From contig NC_135130.1 of the NCBI RefSeq assembly GCF_050908995.1, forward strand, positions 10,285,001 through 10,349,000: a stretch of 64,000 nt of DNA. Direction: 5' to 3'. Positions 48,756 through 61,400 of the stretch are shown piece after piece. Position numbers and translations under genes: made by a program. The stretch is from Andrena cerasifolii (lineage: Eukaryota; Arthropoda; Insecta; Hymenoptera; Andrenidae). The number at the start of each line of letters is the position of its first letter. The stretch's first letter is position 1. The notes beneath the pieces are model-generated. The model saw nothing but the letters and a program-made list of their open reading frames with translations. It did not search any database and was not told the DNA's origin.

Positions 48756-50080
48756 GTTCGAATACGTGCTGCTAAATAAGTCCGACCAGATATAACGATC
48801 GCCTCTCCTGCGAATCAACTTCTCCGAAACGACTCGTTACATTCGCGTGTGCACACCGAAACTGTCATTTTTTGAGTCGCCGAGAAGAACACCTCGAGCC
48901 TACTCCTCGGATACTCCCGGTCAAAGAAACAATTCTGGCCTCCCTTTAATGAACTTTGCGAGCTTTCAACAACAACGGAATAGATCGAACGCTGTAGTAC
49001 GCGCTCGAACATGTGACACGTTTCGACAAAGCTCTCGGACTTGTTGGTTTACAGAATATGTTAACATTTGGTGTAACAATGCAGAATCAAGAATTCTTCC
49101 ACCCTGCTCGCCTCTGTATAAATTCGCAGGATATAATTGCTGTATTTTGCAATGTTAGTCGATGCCTCGAAACCGTGATCGATACGATCCTCACGGGGCC
49201 TCGGAGTATCTGTCATTCTTCCCTTCTCTGCAGCGCATTGTCGTCCGCGAGTTAGTTCTCCTATTTACGTGCACCTTTCCTTTCTTTCGTTTAACATGCC
49301 TTCTTCGTCCGCTGTTCGCGCGGGTGTACAGCTGTCGCGGCCGTGTCGCAATCCTATTACGAAGTTCGCGAGCGTTTACGCGTGAACAGGATGAAATTTC
49401 GATGAGCACCGTCCAGTACTGTATTTCTTTGCATATCGCCCGCTGATATTGAGCGTCGTGTCGCGTAACCGTAAGTCGCTCGTTGCTTTCCGTCACTTTT
49501 CAAGAGCCTTGGTAATTATGAATTAATGAAGGTGTAGCTGGTATATAGTTACGATATGGCTGAGTACCGTTAGCTCATTTTCTATTCTTTCATATTATTT
49601 CATCGCGTCAGTCGACGTTTCATTCTCGACCACATAGTATCGGTCGTTTTAGCCTCGCCACCATCTTGCTTCCTACATGTAAGACACCGCCCTTCCAACG
49701 GTTATTACATTCATAAGTTTCTTATTTCATCGTCTGAGTGAAATGAGTCGGTTGCAAAAAGGCGTTTAAAAAACGTTTGCACTTGTCGTTCCGAGCGTTT
49801 TTGCAGAGCCTCTTCTTCGAGTTACATAACCTCATTCCTCGGAATCCATCGAATTTTATGGGTCACGATAGAAATCGTTAAATACGGTGCAAATAATGAC
49901 GTTCCCACGAGTGTAATGATCGTGTAATTTCTATGGAAAAGTCATCTAAATTGGTGATTAACTCCGTTCTTCTAAATCATAGCCCCGTCGTGTTTCCATG
50001 AATCTCACTCCTTTTAACCCTGGTTCTCTTAAGGATCTTGTTCTTGTGCCACGTTAGGAGTAGGCAGTGATTCTGAAGTC
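48756..50080. promoter_or_regulatory. Divergent promoter interval between the TTI2-like gene (-) and Abi (+)
   Basis: About 1.3 kb lies between two divergent start codons, and it has no supported coding exon. A possible acceptor just before the Abi start (TAGGCAG|TGATTC, ending 50,070) suggests an intron in the Abi 5' UTR. Confidence 0.4.
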
Positions 50081-51656
50081 ATGGCAGAATTAGCTGCATT
50101 TCTTGGTCAGGAAATTCCTGAGGGGCGAAACAACCTGGCCGATAATCACATAAACCTCGAACGGGTCGCTGATTATTGCGAGGCGAACTACTTCCAAGCA
50201 GAGAACAAAAGAATAGCCTTGGAAGAGACAAAGAACTTTACAACCCAGTCGCTGGCCAGTGTCGCTTATCAAATAAATACTCTTGCCTATAATTTCTTAC
50301 AACTGCTGGACTTGCAAACGTCCCAGCTGGCTGAGATGGAAAGCCAAATGAATCATATTGCTCAGACAATCATGATACACAAAGAGAAAGTAGCCAGGAG
50401 AGAAATCGGCGTTCTCACAGCCAACAAGATCACTGTACGTCAGTACAAAATCATCGCACCGGCGAATCCCGAGAAGCCGATTAAATATGTGAGGAAAAGC
50501 ATCGATTATACGATGTTGGACGATATTGGTCATGGAGTGCGTAGCAGCGGTACTCCGAGGAGTAAACAACGCGGAGGTAGTCAGGGTAGCGTTCAAAGCT
50601 TAGGCGCCGCATCCACTGGCTCGGGATTAGGCGCCGCTATGGTAGGCCCGGCTCCAACGACGAAGCCGCCTACTCCCCCTCAGTCAGTAAGGACCGGTGC
50701 GTAAGAAAGTAAATGTATACTTCTGCTTTGTATATAATTAATCTAACATCAGTCTGTTTCATGCAGGAACATTGAGCAAAGGATCACGGGAGTACAGAAC
50801 ACCACCCGCAGTTGCTCCACCTCAGGTTCCTAGTCACTACGCTCCGAATTATCCATTGGGGCACCCACGAAGGGAGCGTGGCCCTGGCTACAGTACCCTG
50901 CCTTTGCACGCGCATACAACGCACGCGGGTCACAATGCGAATCACAACACCCACTCGAACACTATGTCTCAGCATACTTCGCCACCTCAAATAGGAACGG
51001 TTCACCCGTTGCAAAGTCATCCTCAAACGCCACCACCTGCGCCGCCCAGTGTGACGGCAGGATACGCTCAGGAACAACTTAATAGCATGCCCCGTAAGTA
51101 TTAATTATTCATTTGCTGTCCAAGCGAGGGATAACATTGTTTAATGCCTGGTTCCAGCACCACCTTCTCCACTGGTTGGTATCACGGGCGATATGGCAGA
51201 TTACACTGGCCACCACACTTTACCACATAGACTCTCGCATCAGATTAGCCGAAGTAGCGGTGCGAGCAGCCCGCCGTTGCCGCCGCCGCCACCGCCGGAA
51301 CAGGATGAACACCCACAATTCGGTAGGCCTACACCTTCCAGTGGTGCTATTATGCCTATCGTGCCGGACGAGGAGGATTTGCCTGGATGGGTGCCAAAGA
51401 ATTACATCGAGAAGGGTATGTCGCAACATTTATTTTTTAAGTAGTAGAATTCCTAGGCGGGGCCATAAGATAATGGAGTATTACTCTTGTAGTGGTCGCA
51501 ATTTACGATTATTACGCTGACAAGGAGGATGAATTGAGTTTCCAGGAGAGTTCTGTAATTTATGTGTTGAAAAAGAATGACGATGGGTGGTGGGAGGGAG
51601 TCATGGATGGCATAACGGGTCTGTTCCCTGGGAACTACGTGGAACCTTGCGTCTAA
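50081..51656 (+). CDS. Abi: Abl interactor (Abi), WAVE complex subunit
   Basis: Exons 50081-50696, 50767-51093, 51158-51415 and 51493-51656 join in frame to 454 residues. Abi is a core subunit of the WAVE/SCAR complex, which drives Arp2/3 actin branching; it also binds Abl kinase. The N-terminal ~150 residues form the conserved helical region (LADNHINLERVADYCE, SLASVAYQINTLAYNFLQLL, HKEKVARREIGVLT, VRKSIDYTMLDDIGHG). A Ser/Pro/Thr-rich middle contains REYRTPP, PPQVPSHYAPNYP and an SSPPLPPPPPP tract. The last exon encodes a complete SH3 domain (V401-V454) with AIYDY, the DDGWWEG tryptophan pair and GLFPGNYVEP. The 70-base first intron uses donor ACCG|GTGCGT; the nearby stronger GTAAGA would break the frame. 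Confidence 0.97.
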
Positions 51657-54600
51657 CAAGCTCCCCGATACTGCATTTACATATATCAAACAAAGACTGT
51701 AAATTAAGGGGCGCACCTGAATCACCGATTTTAATATCTTATTTAACATTAATAAGTAGCATTAAGGTAGATCGATAGAATGATACGGAGCGGTGCGACA
51801 CAATACGGTACACGACACAGTAAAACCAATTACAGACTCTTCCTAAAAACCTCAAATATCATGCGAGTTTTCTAAAAGAAAAATCAAACTAACCAATCTT
51901 TATATTGGCATAAGAAAGTGTATTTTTTGGTAAACAGTATTTCCTTGGGTGAATGTTATTTTACCTCGACTCTCAATGGATCGGTATTTATATATAAACA
52001 TATACAGATAGGAACATGTAATTGTTATTCTAAATATGCAATACATTAGCAGGTAATTGTACGAATGTATCTTAGCCGTAACTTTAGGGATAGGCTAATG
52101 AGTAATCAAAATACCAAACGTCCTATTATCGCATTACATTCACGATAATTTTGTGGTATAAACCGCTACCGGGGAACCTCGCACGCGGTCTGTTCGAGAT
52201 GTGCAGGGTAATGAGTTTAGTACGAAGTTATTTCTCACGGAATAAGGTAGTCGGATAGCTAGTTCTTCTAATTAAAAGATTATTTCACCATTTTTCTCGA
52301 CATACCAGCTGGTAGTGCACTCGTAACATGGTCAATTGACGCGTGTATCATTTAGGCCTGCAATGATTTCATTCAACTAGATTTTGCGGTGCTTAGTCGT
52401 GCAGAGCTAAGGGAACAGTCCGCATAATATTCGCAAATTGTGCGGTACTAATTAAGTCATTAGTGTGCTATTAAGGGCAGATATAAGTACCGTGTAATTG
52501 GCCAGCTAATGCGCGCAGTTGTGTCTCCATTTCCCCCTTGATGCACTTTAAATTTCCCTTTATACGCTCTGAAATGCTTGTATAGACAATAAAAGTCTCG
52601 TTTCCCGCGAGGTGTGCGTACGTACTATGAAATTGCCCGCGGCGCAGGATTTGTGAATAAAAGGAAAGCGAATGGAACAATTGGGAGGTCTGATTTTGAA
52701 TGGAGTGTGTTTATTTACTAATAGAGGGCATAAGCGAATGTACGAATCGGATTGTATTTATGGTTGAATAAAAACAATTGTAATACAATTTGGTGCAATC
52801 CCCATTTATCATAATATTCCTGATACATTTCCCAATTGGCTCCAGCATGCTCACAATTTATGGTACCACTAACAATCCAATTGTTTCCCCTAGAAATAAC
52901 TAACAGGGAGGTCACATGGTAATCAGTGAAACAGGAGACGCTTTTGTTTCTAATTTGCGACTGCACGCAAAATCGTGACTCACGTGAAACGCGAACCCGT
53001 GATTCCCCGTTGAAATTAACCAACTCTCGTTTATCCTAAATTGGGGGAAATCAACTTTGAACGAGCCCGGTCACGAAATTGGAATGCTTTTGTCATCTTC
53101 GTGCCATTCGTGTTTTTGGTTTGCATGCATTTCTCGCGGGGCTTGCATAGAATCGATCTGCAGCAAAATGGTGCGTATCATTAGTTAAAGTCCAAGTATC
53201 TCTACAACTCACTTTTAACATGTCCAGTCCAAACTCGCCTGTTTCCTCTCCAAAATTTAACGATCCTCTTCAAGAGCGTTTCGAAATGCTTTTCCTCGTG
53301 CGAGATTTTTCTGTAGCCCGATTCAATGCTCGGTCAAATTATTTCCCGACGCACACCGTGCAGACTTTTCTGCTTGTACATACGTACAAGGAGCATTGCG
53401 CCTGGACCAACTACAAACGTCCCTCTTTTAAATCCAGTAATGACACCCCCGGGATCCAGTTTTGTACCGTTAACTACGCAAATTCTCGCTGCGAAAGATT
53501 CATTCTCCAGCTCGCCGGGAGAAAGGGACCTTTTTGCGGGGACGCGTCTCGTATACCTGGGATCATCGTGAATTTTTTCCATTTCTCTGGTGTAAGATGA
53601 AAACAGGGTGTAGTTTTGAGAGAGGCGCGGGTGAACGTCACGTTTAAAAGAGGTCATGGGAAAATAAAACATTACTGAAGGGAGCGAAGGAACGTTATTT
53701 TTTATTATTATTCGCGCACATAATGCGTCGCGGTCGAGGGATTCCACCCTCCCCTTTTCAGCGCCGCGAAATCGGCAGCGTGAAATTTTTCAATTTAAAA
53801 GGAACTTCTCGTTCACGCGCGTGCAATTCGATTCAACGCCTGTGATGTGTTTAAAGTGACACCCATCTTCAGAATTCGCGCAGAAGTCGAAGCTCCCGTC
53901 TGGATTTAAATCCGCAGAAAGCGTTGATGGCACGGGCACTTCGGCGGCAGCCGTTCATCGATAAATTCGGAGAGACCCGCGAACGATCGTGCCCGTCTGT
54001 CTGATAAGCAAAAGCGCAGAATTTATTCGGTATCGAGGAAGCGTGCGGCACTTTATCAGGCTTCCTGGCGAGTGGATATATCCAAGGAGACGGAGTTGGC
54101 GCACGTACAGCCAGCTATCTGATCTAATTCTCCAGATTGATTATCCCTCGGGTACCGGCAGCCAGCTCAGACCCATCCTCACTCCGCCTGTAACAGAAAC
54201 CGCTTCATTTGATTAATACCGTCTTCCCGGCTAGCCGCGACCAACTTCCCAGCCTCCGATATCCCTTTCTACGCCCGCCTGTCATCTTGTTCCGTCCTTC
54301 CGTCGAATCGTGAAATATTCGCCACACCTTTGCCTCAATCGCCGCCTGAATTCTCCGCGAACTTCCTTTGTGCAAACGAATAATGGACCTCTCCCATTCT
54401 TCCCTCGGAAGCGCACTCCCGTTGCTTTCGCGGAGAAGCGGGACTTCGCTAATCGATAGCGATTCACTTGTTAATTTGGTTTCGAGAAAGTTACTCGGAA
54501 GTAAGCAGACGGGGCTCCGCTGTTTTCAACGGGAATTCGATCCGAGGAATTGGAAAGCAGTCTTTAAACACCGCTCGCAAAGCGTAGAACGAGCTCCCTC

Positions 54601-54850
54601 GCACCTGGAGCGTTCATCAACGCCAATAACTCCAATGGTCCCGGGAACATTTCTATTCACGTGCCAGCAAGAGAATGATATCCCGATTTCTGAACAGCCG
54701 CAGATGTCCTCGCAGCGCCGAGCAGCCCCTAGAATTTAATATTGACTGGGTAACACGCGAGACAGTTGGAAAGGGAGATCGTCAAATGCGCGTCCCCTTT
54801 ATCCACAAAGTCCTAGATTTTATGCCCGTTGCCCGGAGCGTCGGCGCTTT
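51657..54850. other. Non-coding tract downstream of Abi
   Basis: The proximal ~700 bases are AT-rich and probably include the Abi 3' UTR. I recognise no gene further on. Open frames such as 53,334-53,747 (-) and 54,368-54,739 (+) overlap others and show no domain. Confidence 0.5.
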
Positions 54851-55458
54851 TTATTGGTACCCACCCTTCGTAACGTGACTGCAATAACACCGGAGGCCGA
54901 CGCGACGGAGAGACGGAGGATTTATACGGGGTACATCAGAGGAGACCTGGCCCAGGCTCGGCGAAGGAAACCAGATTAATATTCGCCGTGGCTTCTGGCC
55001 TGCCCCGAGCTTCAACTTGTCGATCCGTTTCTGAAGAGGAAGTGCGCCTGGCAGACGGTGTTTCTCGAGGATAGGTCCGTCGAAAGGCTGAACAGGATCC
55101 GCGTGGTTCACCATCACCACGGCCGGAGTTTCTCTCTTGCTCCGTCATCAGTCTTATTGTTAGTTCAACTTCTCGGCGGCCCCAGATGTTCCTCCAACTG
55201 CACAGGACCTTAAGAATCGCAGGCTGAGTGCGAGTCCTGTGACTGTCATCGCGCTCCTTGGAGTTTCTGCAGAGCAAGCAGGATGGGGTTGCGATCTGGG
55301 AGAGGCTTCTTAACAGTGGATTCAAATTGTACTTAACGACTTTGGCAATTTGGATCGTTGAAAAATGCTTGCCTAGATCACGATTTCTCCTTCTTACCTG
55401 CACGTTATTTTCTTATAAATCGCGCTCATGGAGATTCCTGTATCACGAGTATCTATAG
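54851..55458. other. Stop-poor segment with overlapping open frames, coding status unresolved
   Basis: On the minus strand, an ATG near 55,430 with donor TGCAG|GTAAGA at about 55,397/55,398 could join an acceptor CTCTGCAG|AAACTCC near 55,267, leading into a frame that ends at 54,936. A second minus frame and a plus frame (CAWQTVFLEDRSVERLNRI) are also open across the same bases. None matches a family I know. Confidence 0.2.
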
Positions 55459-58400
55459 TTGCCGTTAGAGTCCATTGATCAATCTTGCAATTAGTTTGTT
55501 TATGAAGTGGGTGGTATCTATCATCCACTTGACGGGACCTAGCTAGCTCCTTCTCCTAATTCCAGTTTCATATCGCGAAACTTTGACCATAATTGAAGAC
55601 TAACGAGATTTACGGTGCACAGGGAAGGCGGCTTGAAATTAGCGCGCGCATACGCCGCGCAGCGTAATCCCTTCAAGCCTGATAATCGACGAACGTCGAA
55701 TCGATACTCCCATTTTCTCCGCGGATTGCTATTATAATTGCATTATAGCTTCTGTTTATCTCTTTCGTATTCCTTGCTGTCGTCATTTAGTATACAGGGC
55801 GACGCAAAACTCCGAGTCATCATTTCGAAGCCAGCAAGATTTTTAACTACCCTCTCCCGTTGGAATGCGATTCCGTATTCATACTCCGCGCTTAGTCACC
55901 GGCGAATTCCGTATAAAGCGGAAACTGAACGAGCCACTTATTCCCCGACGAGCCTCGAACAAAGTAAAACGAGTACATTTTGCCGCGGCAATGCAATTTC
56001 GTCTGCGCATCGTGAAAGGACAAGATGGTCCAAGTGGGACCGACGTTGCTTTCCATAATATATGCGTTATGGTCCGTCCTAATTTGACGGAGAACACCCC
56101 GACGACATGAATTCGCGTTACGCACACCGTGTTAGCGTGTTACGAGTGGTCGGGGGAGGGGAATTACGGCGGGTTCAGGGATAAACCATCGGGGTCCTCT
56201 GCACGACCAGAGGACTAAACCAGATTTCATTGCGATATTACCTCTGGGAGGCGTGTTTCGAGAGGAGCACATCGGTAACGATCTCCATTCTCGTCCCTCC
56301 CGCGAACCGAAAATAAGGGAGTCGTGGCGAGTGTTTGTCACGAATCTGGCACTTGCGACGAAATCATTTTTCATATCTTTTGGGCTCCTGTTTTTCGTTT
56401 GCTCTTCGCCTGGAATAATGGCTGGGGGAGGCGACTCAGTTGCGGGGGACCGTTTTTACAAGCTCGCGCGACACTTTAGCCTTTTCTCCTAATGGGAAAT
56501 CGATTCGACATCCGACCCGCCACACGTTCCATTCGCTGAGCGCGTGACACACCTGCAAAAACATCGTTTTCCGCGAGAGCGCTCGTAAAAAGCGGCTGAG
56601 CATTGATCGATCCTCGGATACAAATAAGTAAACCGTATCGTTTGTAGCGGCGTTAAGCTGTCCCGAACACTCCGCCAGCCTCCGTTTCTTCCGAATCCTT
56701 GAGCCGATCGGAGCATAAAGGCCGCTGCTCGTCCTCCCGCTCGTTCGGCCGCTCTCTTTCCAACCCTGCCCCATAACAATCGCCGCACCCCCCGCTCCCT
56801 TGACCCTTCGGCCTCGCAACTGCCGTTCGCTGTCCAACCGCCTCCAGTGGTATGTCCGGTACAGCCACGGCGACATTAATCTGGGATCTGCCGACTACCC
56901 AGAATCCGCATAAAGGGGACGTCGCGGAGCAGATTGATTGAAAGGACTATAAGTCTTTGGACCCAAAGACAGAACCGAACGGGCCGGGGGATTTCTATTC
57001 GGTCTTCCCTAGCTTCTGGATGAATGCTGATCAGACAATCGGGAGGCCGCGAGCAAGCGATGAAGGGGGTAGCTTCTGCGCTGTCGGCTATGTCCTTTCT
57101 TTCCGTTTGATCGCGGGGATTGCGGCCGAGAAGCGGGCCTAAAGTAGATGGTCATTCAACGTGGAAGATTGGAAACGTACAAGAGATGGGAATAATTGCG
57201 GGGCCGAGCTAACTTTAAGACCATCCTCGGTGGCTGTGAATAGACAGTGAAGGACCTATGAATGATCAACTTACACAACGCTCGCCTCCAACTTTTACCA
57301 TCGTTCACGCACTCGCTGGAAGGCGCCCAATGGAAGTCAGGTGATTGCCTTCCTCCAGAAATTCCTGATCGCCCTGCCATTAGGGGTTAATGTCTCGCTG
57401 CTATAATGACTCTCAGGGGTAATCCGGGGAATCTTTACCAGCGGCGAATGTGCTTAAGCACGGCAAACTCTGGTTAAACCGTAGTTCCCAGCCCTGATCC
57501 TCGCGAACTTTAGTCAAAAGGCAACCTCCGGTCGCGAATTTTTCATAGAACACTGGAGCTGCCTTTCTTCGCGGCACGGTGCAACAGTTCAGAGGAAATT
57601 CTCAAGGAAATGCGTCAGACCCAGGCGGCAGATGTTGTTGAAGAATTCCGCGGATCTTCCTAATTTCTGCCCGGACTCTTCAGACGTACTTATTCATTTT
57701 AATCAAGGAAACCTCGTTTCGATGAAGTACACCTGCCTCCCTCGAGGAAGCAGTTACTTTTTAAGTGACCTGGCAAAGGGTTTCCTCTCGAAGCATTTTT
57801 ACCAGTTCGTGCTGGGAGCCTCAATCACGGTGTAATGAGATTCGTCGCAGTAGCCGCGCCAAGTTATGCATGCGTGCCCTGAAAAACATATGGCCAGAAA
57901 CAAAATTCGTTGGAACATTCAAGCAGAACGGCATTCGCGCAATCTGCGTCCGGTTCCTCCGTCAAAATTGGAATTCTCTAAATAACAACCCGGCCGGTCG
58001 GCGTCACCGTAGTTCGACCGATCGCGATCATCGATCCCGGCATCAGAATGTCCCCATATGCCGGATTCCCTTTTACCTCAAAGTGCCGTGTGTCCCCGTC
58101 TCTGTGCTTTCACCAGCCCCGATCAGAGACGCGGAATTCGACGCCCGCCACGCTCAAACGCTCTGGGAAATTGAAGACGAATTTTCCGCGGGGAATCGAT
58201 CAGGCCTGCAGGAATTCCAGGCCCACGTGAAAATAACGCTTCTCTTAATCGGATTCTTCGCGATACCGGGTCACATTCGGGACCTTATACTCGCTGCAAT
58301 TGCGATCTCCGGGGTGGTGTATGGAGGAGCTGTTACGTAAAAGTGCAAGCGGGATAAGGGATGCTTAGCGAGACTAGTAAAGTCCCTACAAGTATAATTT

Positions 58401-61400
58401 TTCAGTGAAATCGTCCAACCTTCCCGCTAAAAACTATGAACCTCTATTCTATGAAAAATCTTTACCAAAGATCTTATGAAAATGAGGAATAAAAACGCGA
58501 AGGCGCGCATAGATGGCACAGGACGTTGAAGATCGCTGGGATTCCTCTTTTAACGTGCTCGAATGCTTGCGAAAATTGAACCCGCGTTTCCCCGTCGAAT
58601 CGATAGGGGTTGATCGTACGTCAAGAAGGCACGTATCAACCACTTCAGTTGCACTCCGCATAATTCTTCCACGCTCATCCGATGCTTATTTCCTAATACG
58701 AAGCACAGTGTGTGCAGAAATGGTTATGAAGAGTTAATCAACACACCGAAGCAAAGAGGAATTCTTCGCAAGCCGCATCCACAAGCCTGAAGCTCAGCGG
58801 AAAATTCCAGGCAACGAAACTTTAATGACCCACATTCTTCCACGTTGCTCTAGTGTACTATAAGCATCCCTTTCAATTTTCAACGTCCCTCTTTGCACTT
58901 CCATTCGGAATTCACACCATTTCTCTGCCTACGATTAGGCTCTGGACCTTTGGCCTCCCTGTTTCGCGAAAGTCCTCTTCGAGCACCCCTGTGCAGTGCC
59001 AGTATCGCGACACACGGTTCATTGGATTGTCCCTTGGTGGATGGAACGGGTGGGTTGATTGCGGATCGTCTCCAGGAAATTAGGCTTCCACGGTAAACTA
59101 CCCGGTGTTCTCCCTGGCATCGATTTCCATCCTGGCGACCGCCTTTCCATCGTCCGGTCACGTTCCTGAAATTACTTACCGACTGTTCGGCCAATTACCA
59201 CGGCCCGCTGCTCGCCCCCACCCCGCGCTTCTCCTTCTTTCCCGCTTCCCTTTGTTTCCGCGTTTTTGCTCCTGTTGGCCCGTTTATAGAGAAGGGGGTG
59301 GAAGGAAGCCAGACCGCCTGGGCTTGTCCGTTTGTGCAGCTTCCGAAAACGGCCCCGAGGATTACGCGGGAGATCTTGAATTTCTGCGAACTTTCCGTCC
59401 TTTTTTGCCCCACCTCTTTAGATTAAAACGCCACGATCGTTGACTTCCTTTTTTTTTTTATCCCGCTCCGAGAGTGGGCGTTTCCTTGGCGATCCAGTTG
59501 AATTGGAGAACACGGGGGAATCTCTCCGTGGCTTCATTAAAGTTGGGTAATAAAATAATCCACGCACGGTTCTCTCGTTGGCACGGAGCTGCGTGGACTT
59601 AGAACGCGCAGATTCTTTCAAGCCCTGTTTCCTAAATTTAAGAACCATGGTTCCGGAATATTTAAAATCCCGGCTGACCACCGTAGCGGTCCAGCGGACG
59701 GGTATCGTGGCGCGGATTCCACGGAGCGGAGTATTTCTTCGAGATTAATCGCGCGAGATACGAAGCTGATACGGCTCTTAAAGATTTCTCACGGGACATC
59801 GGGCATCACTGCGAAGTTTTTCAATTCCAGAGATACCGTCAAAAAATCCGAGAAGAGGATCTTAAGCGAGATCCCTTATCAGCCACCGTGAATTTCAATG
59901 GCCTGCTCTAAATCGGATTAGTGGCCGCCTATTCATCACTGAACTATTAACGCGAGCTGTAGGACAAGTCCACGATCGTTGCATTAATGACGCTAGAATT
60001 CCCCTCGAAATGCTAGCCCCATGAAATTCATTCGAGTGCCATATTGGCGAGCTTGTTCTCGGGGCTGCACCCATGGGGGTGGTCCGTTTGATCGTTCACT
60101 ACTACCGTGTCGTCTTCACGACCCTCGTATCTCAGCCATTTTCAGGCTGCGCCGCGTTGGAGATGACATTATTTTCGACGAGACCTCATAAAAGGGGCGA
60201 TCATCTTGCTAGTAACAAAGGATCTACGATTATTGCCCAACACTAGTGGCCGTCTTAACGTATGTAATCGCCGTTGTTAACGCGGCGAATTTCATAAATG
60301 GCCCCTGCACGAGCATTCAGCGCCGAACGCCAGCCAGAAAAACAGGATTTAATTGTTATTTAAGAGGGTCTTTAGTTCGGGCTCCGGCTGTAGAATTCTA
60401 CGGTTATCGCGGCCTTTGATTCGATATCCCCGACTACGCTCCTGGCGCGATAAAAATAAGAAGGAGCTCTACCCCAGAAATCTCGTTACCAATTATATAC
60501 GCCAGAGTTGGATCGAGCCACATTTTGCCAAGAGGTCGAAAACTACCGGTGGAATTTCAATTTTAATTTCACAGCGGTGTCCAGAAATCCTTTCAGCGAT
60601 TAGGAATAGTACAGAGCATTTACTCGAGCTCCTAGAAATGGTAGGCAGTGGCCTTCTCGGCGGTTACCTGGCGACTCTTAACCGAGCGTCCGCGAAGTAA
60701 ATACGCAAATGTTCCACGGGGGGATGAGCCTTTCCGAGTAGTTTCACACCAGTCACCCCGGCTCGATGCTCGCGCGTAACGCGTTACCACGTAATAGTAT
60801 CTACCTTGGAGTTATCCGACGAATGCTGGGCGCTGCTGCAATTCCAAATGCTGGGTTCCCGAAATTCCTCGGCAAGTTTTTCAGAGGGCTGCCGTTCTTT
60901 CGACCTCAGGATGCAGGGAGCAGGTTAGTTATAGAAAACTGTGTATATATATATTTCTACGCCAGTGTGAACGCGAAGGCAATTTCGGCGTCGTGCGAGT
61001 GGCGGAATTGAAAATAATTTTTTTTCCATGGTCCTTTGGAATGCCTGAAACTAGGCCAAAAAATTCGGTAACACCGCATTTTCCTTCTGCCATATTTCGT
61101 AGGCAGAAAAAAGCTCGGAGAATTCCGTGCCGCGCGCATTCTGCGCGCTGATAAAAATTATTTGTTTTGGCGGTTCGAGAGCGTAGTGGACGCGGTGATA
61201 GAGATAAGAAAAAAAATGCGGGACGCTACGAATGCAATATTCCATGCAGTGTAATAATATTTCGACGTTGTTTTCCCGGCGGACCCGATGTGTTTGCAAA
61301 TAAAACGTTCGAATTGGGGAATGCGCGTCGCAAATAAAATGTTTCATATGAGCTTGCACGCTCCCCCTCGCTCTTTCATTTTTTCGCCGTTGTTGTTCCT

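Noticed and set aside
50784..51077. Minus-strand frame rich in arginine
   Set aside because: It is the antisense shadow of the proline- and histidine-rich part of Abi.
57765..58340. 191-residue plus-strand frame
   Set aside because: Overlapping frames are also open, no domain is seen, and such lengths recur by chance in this stop-poor DNA.
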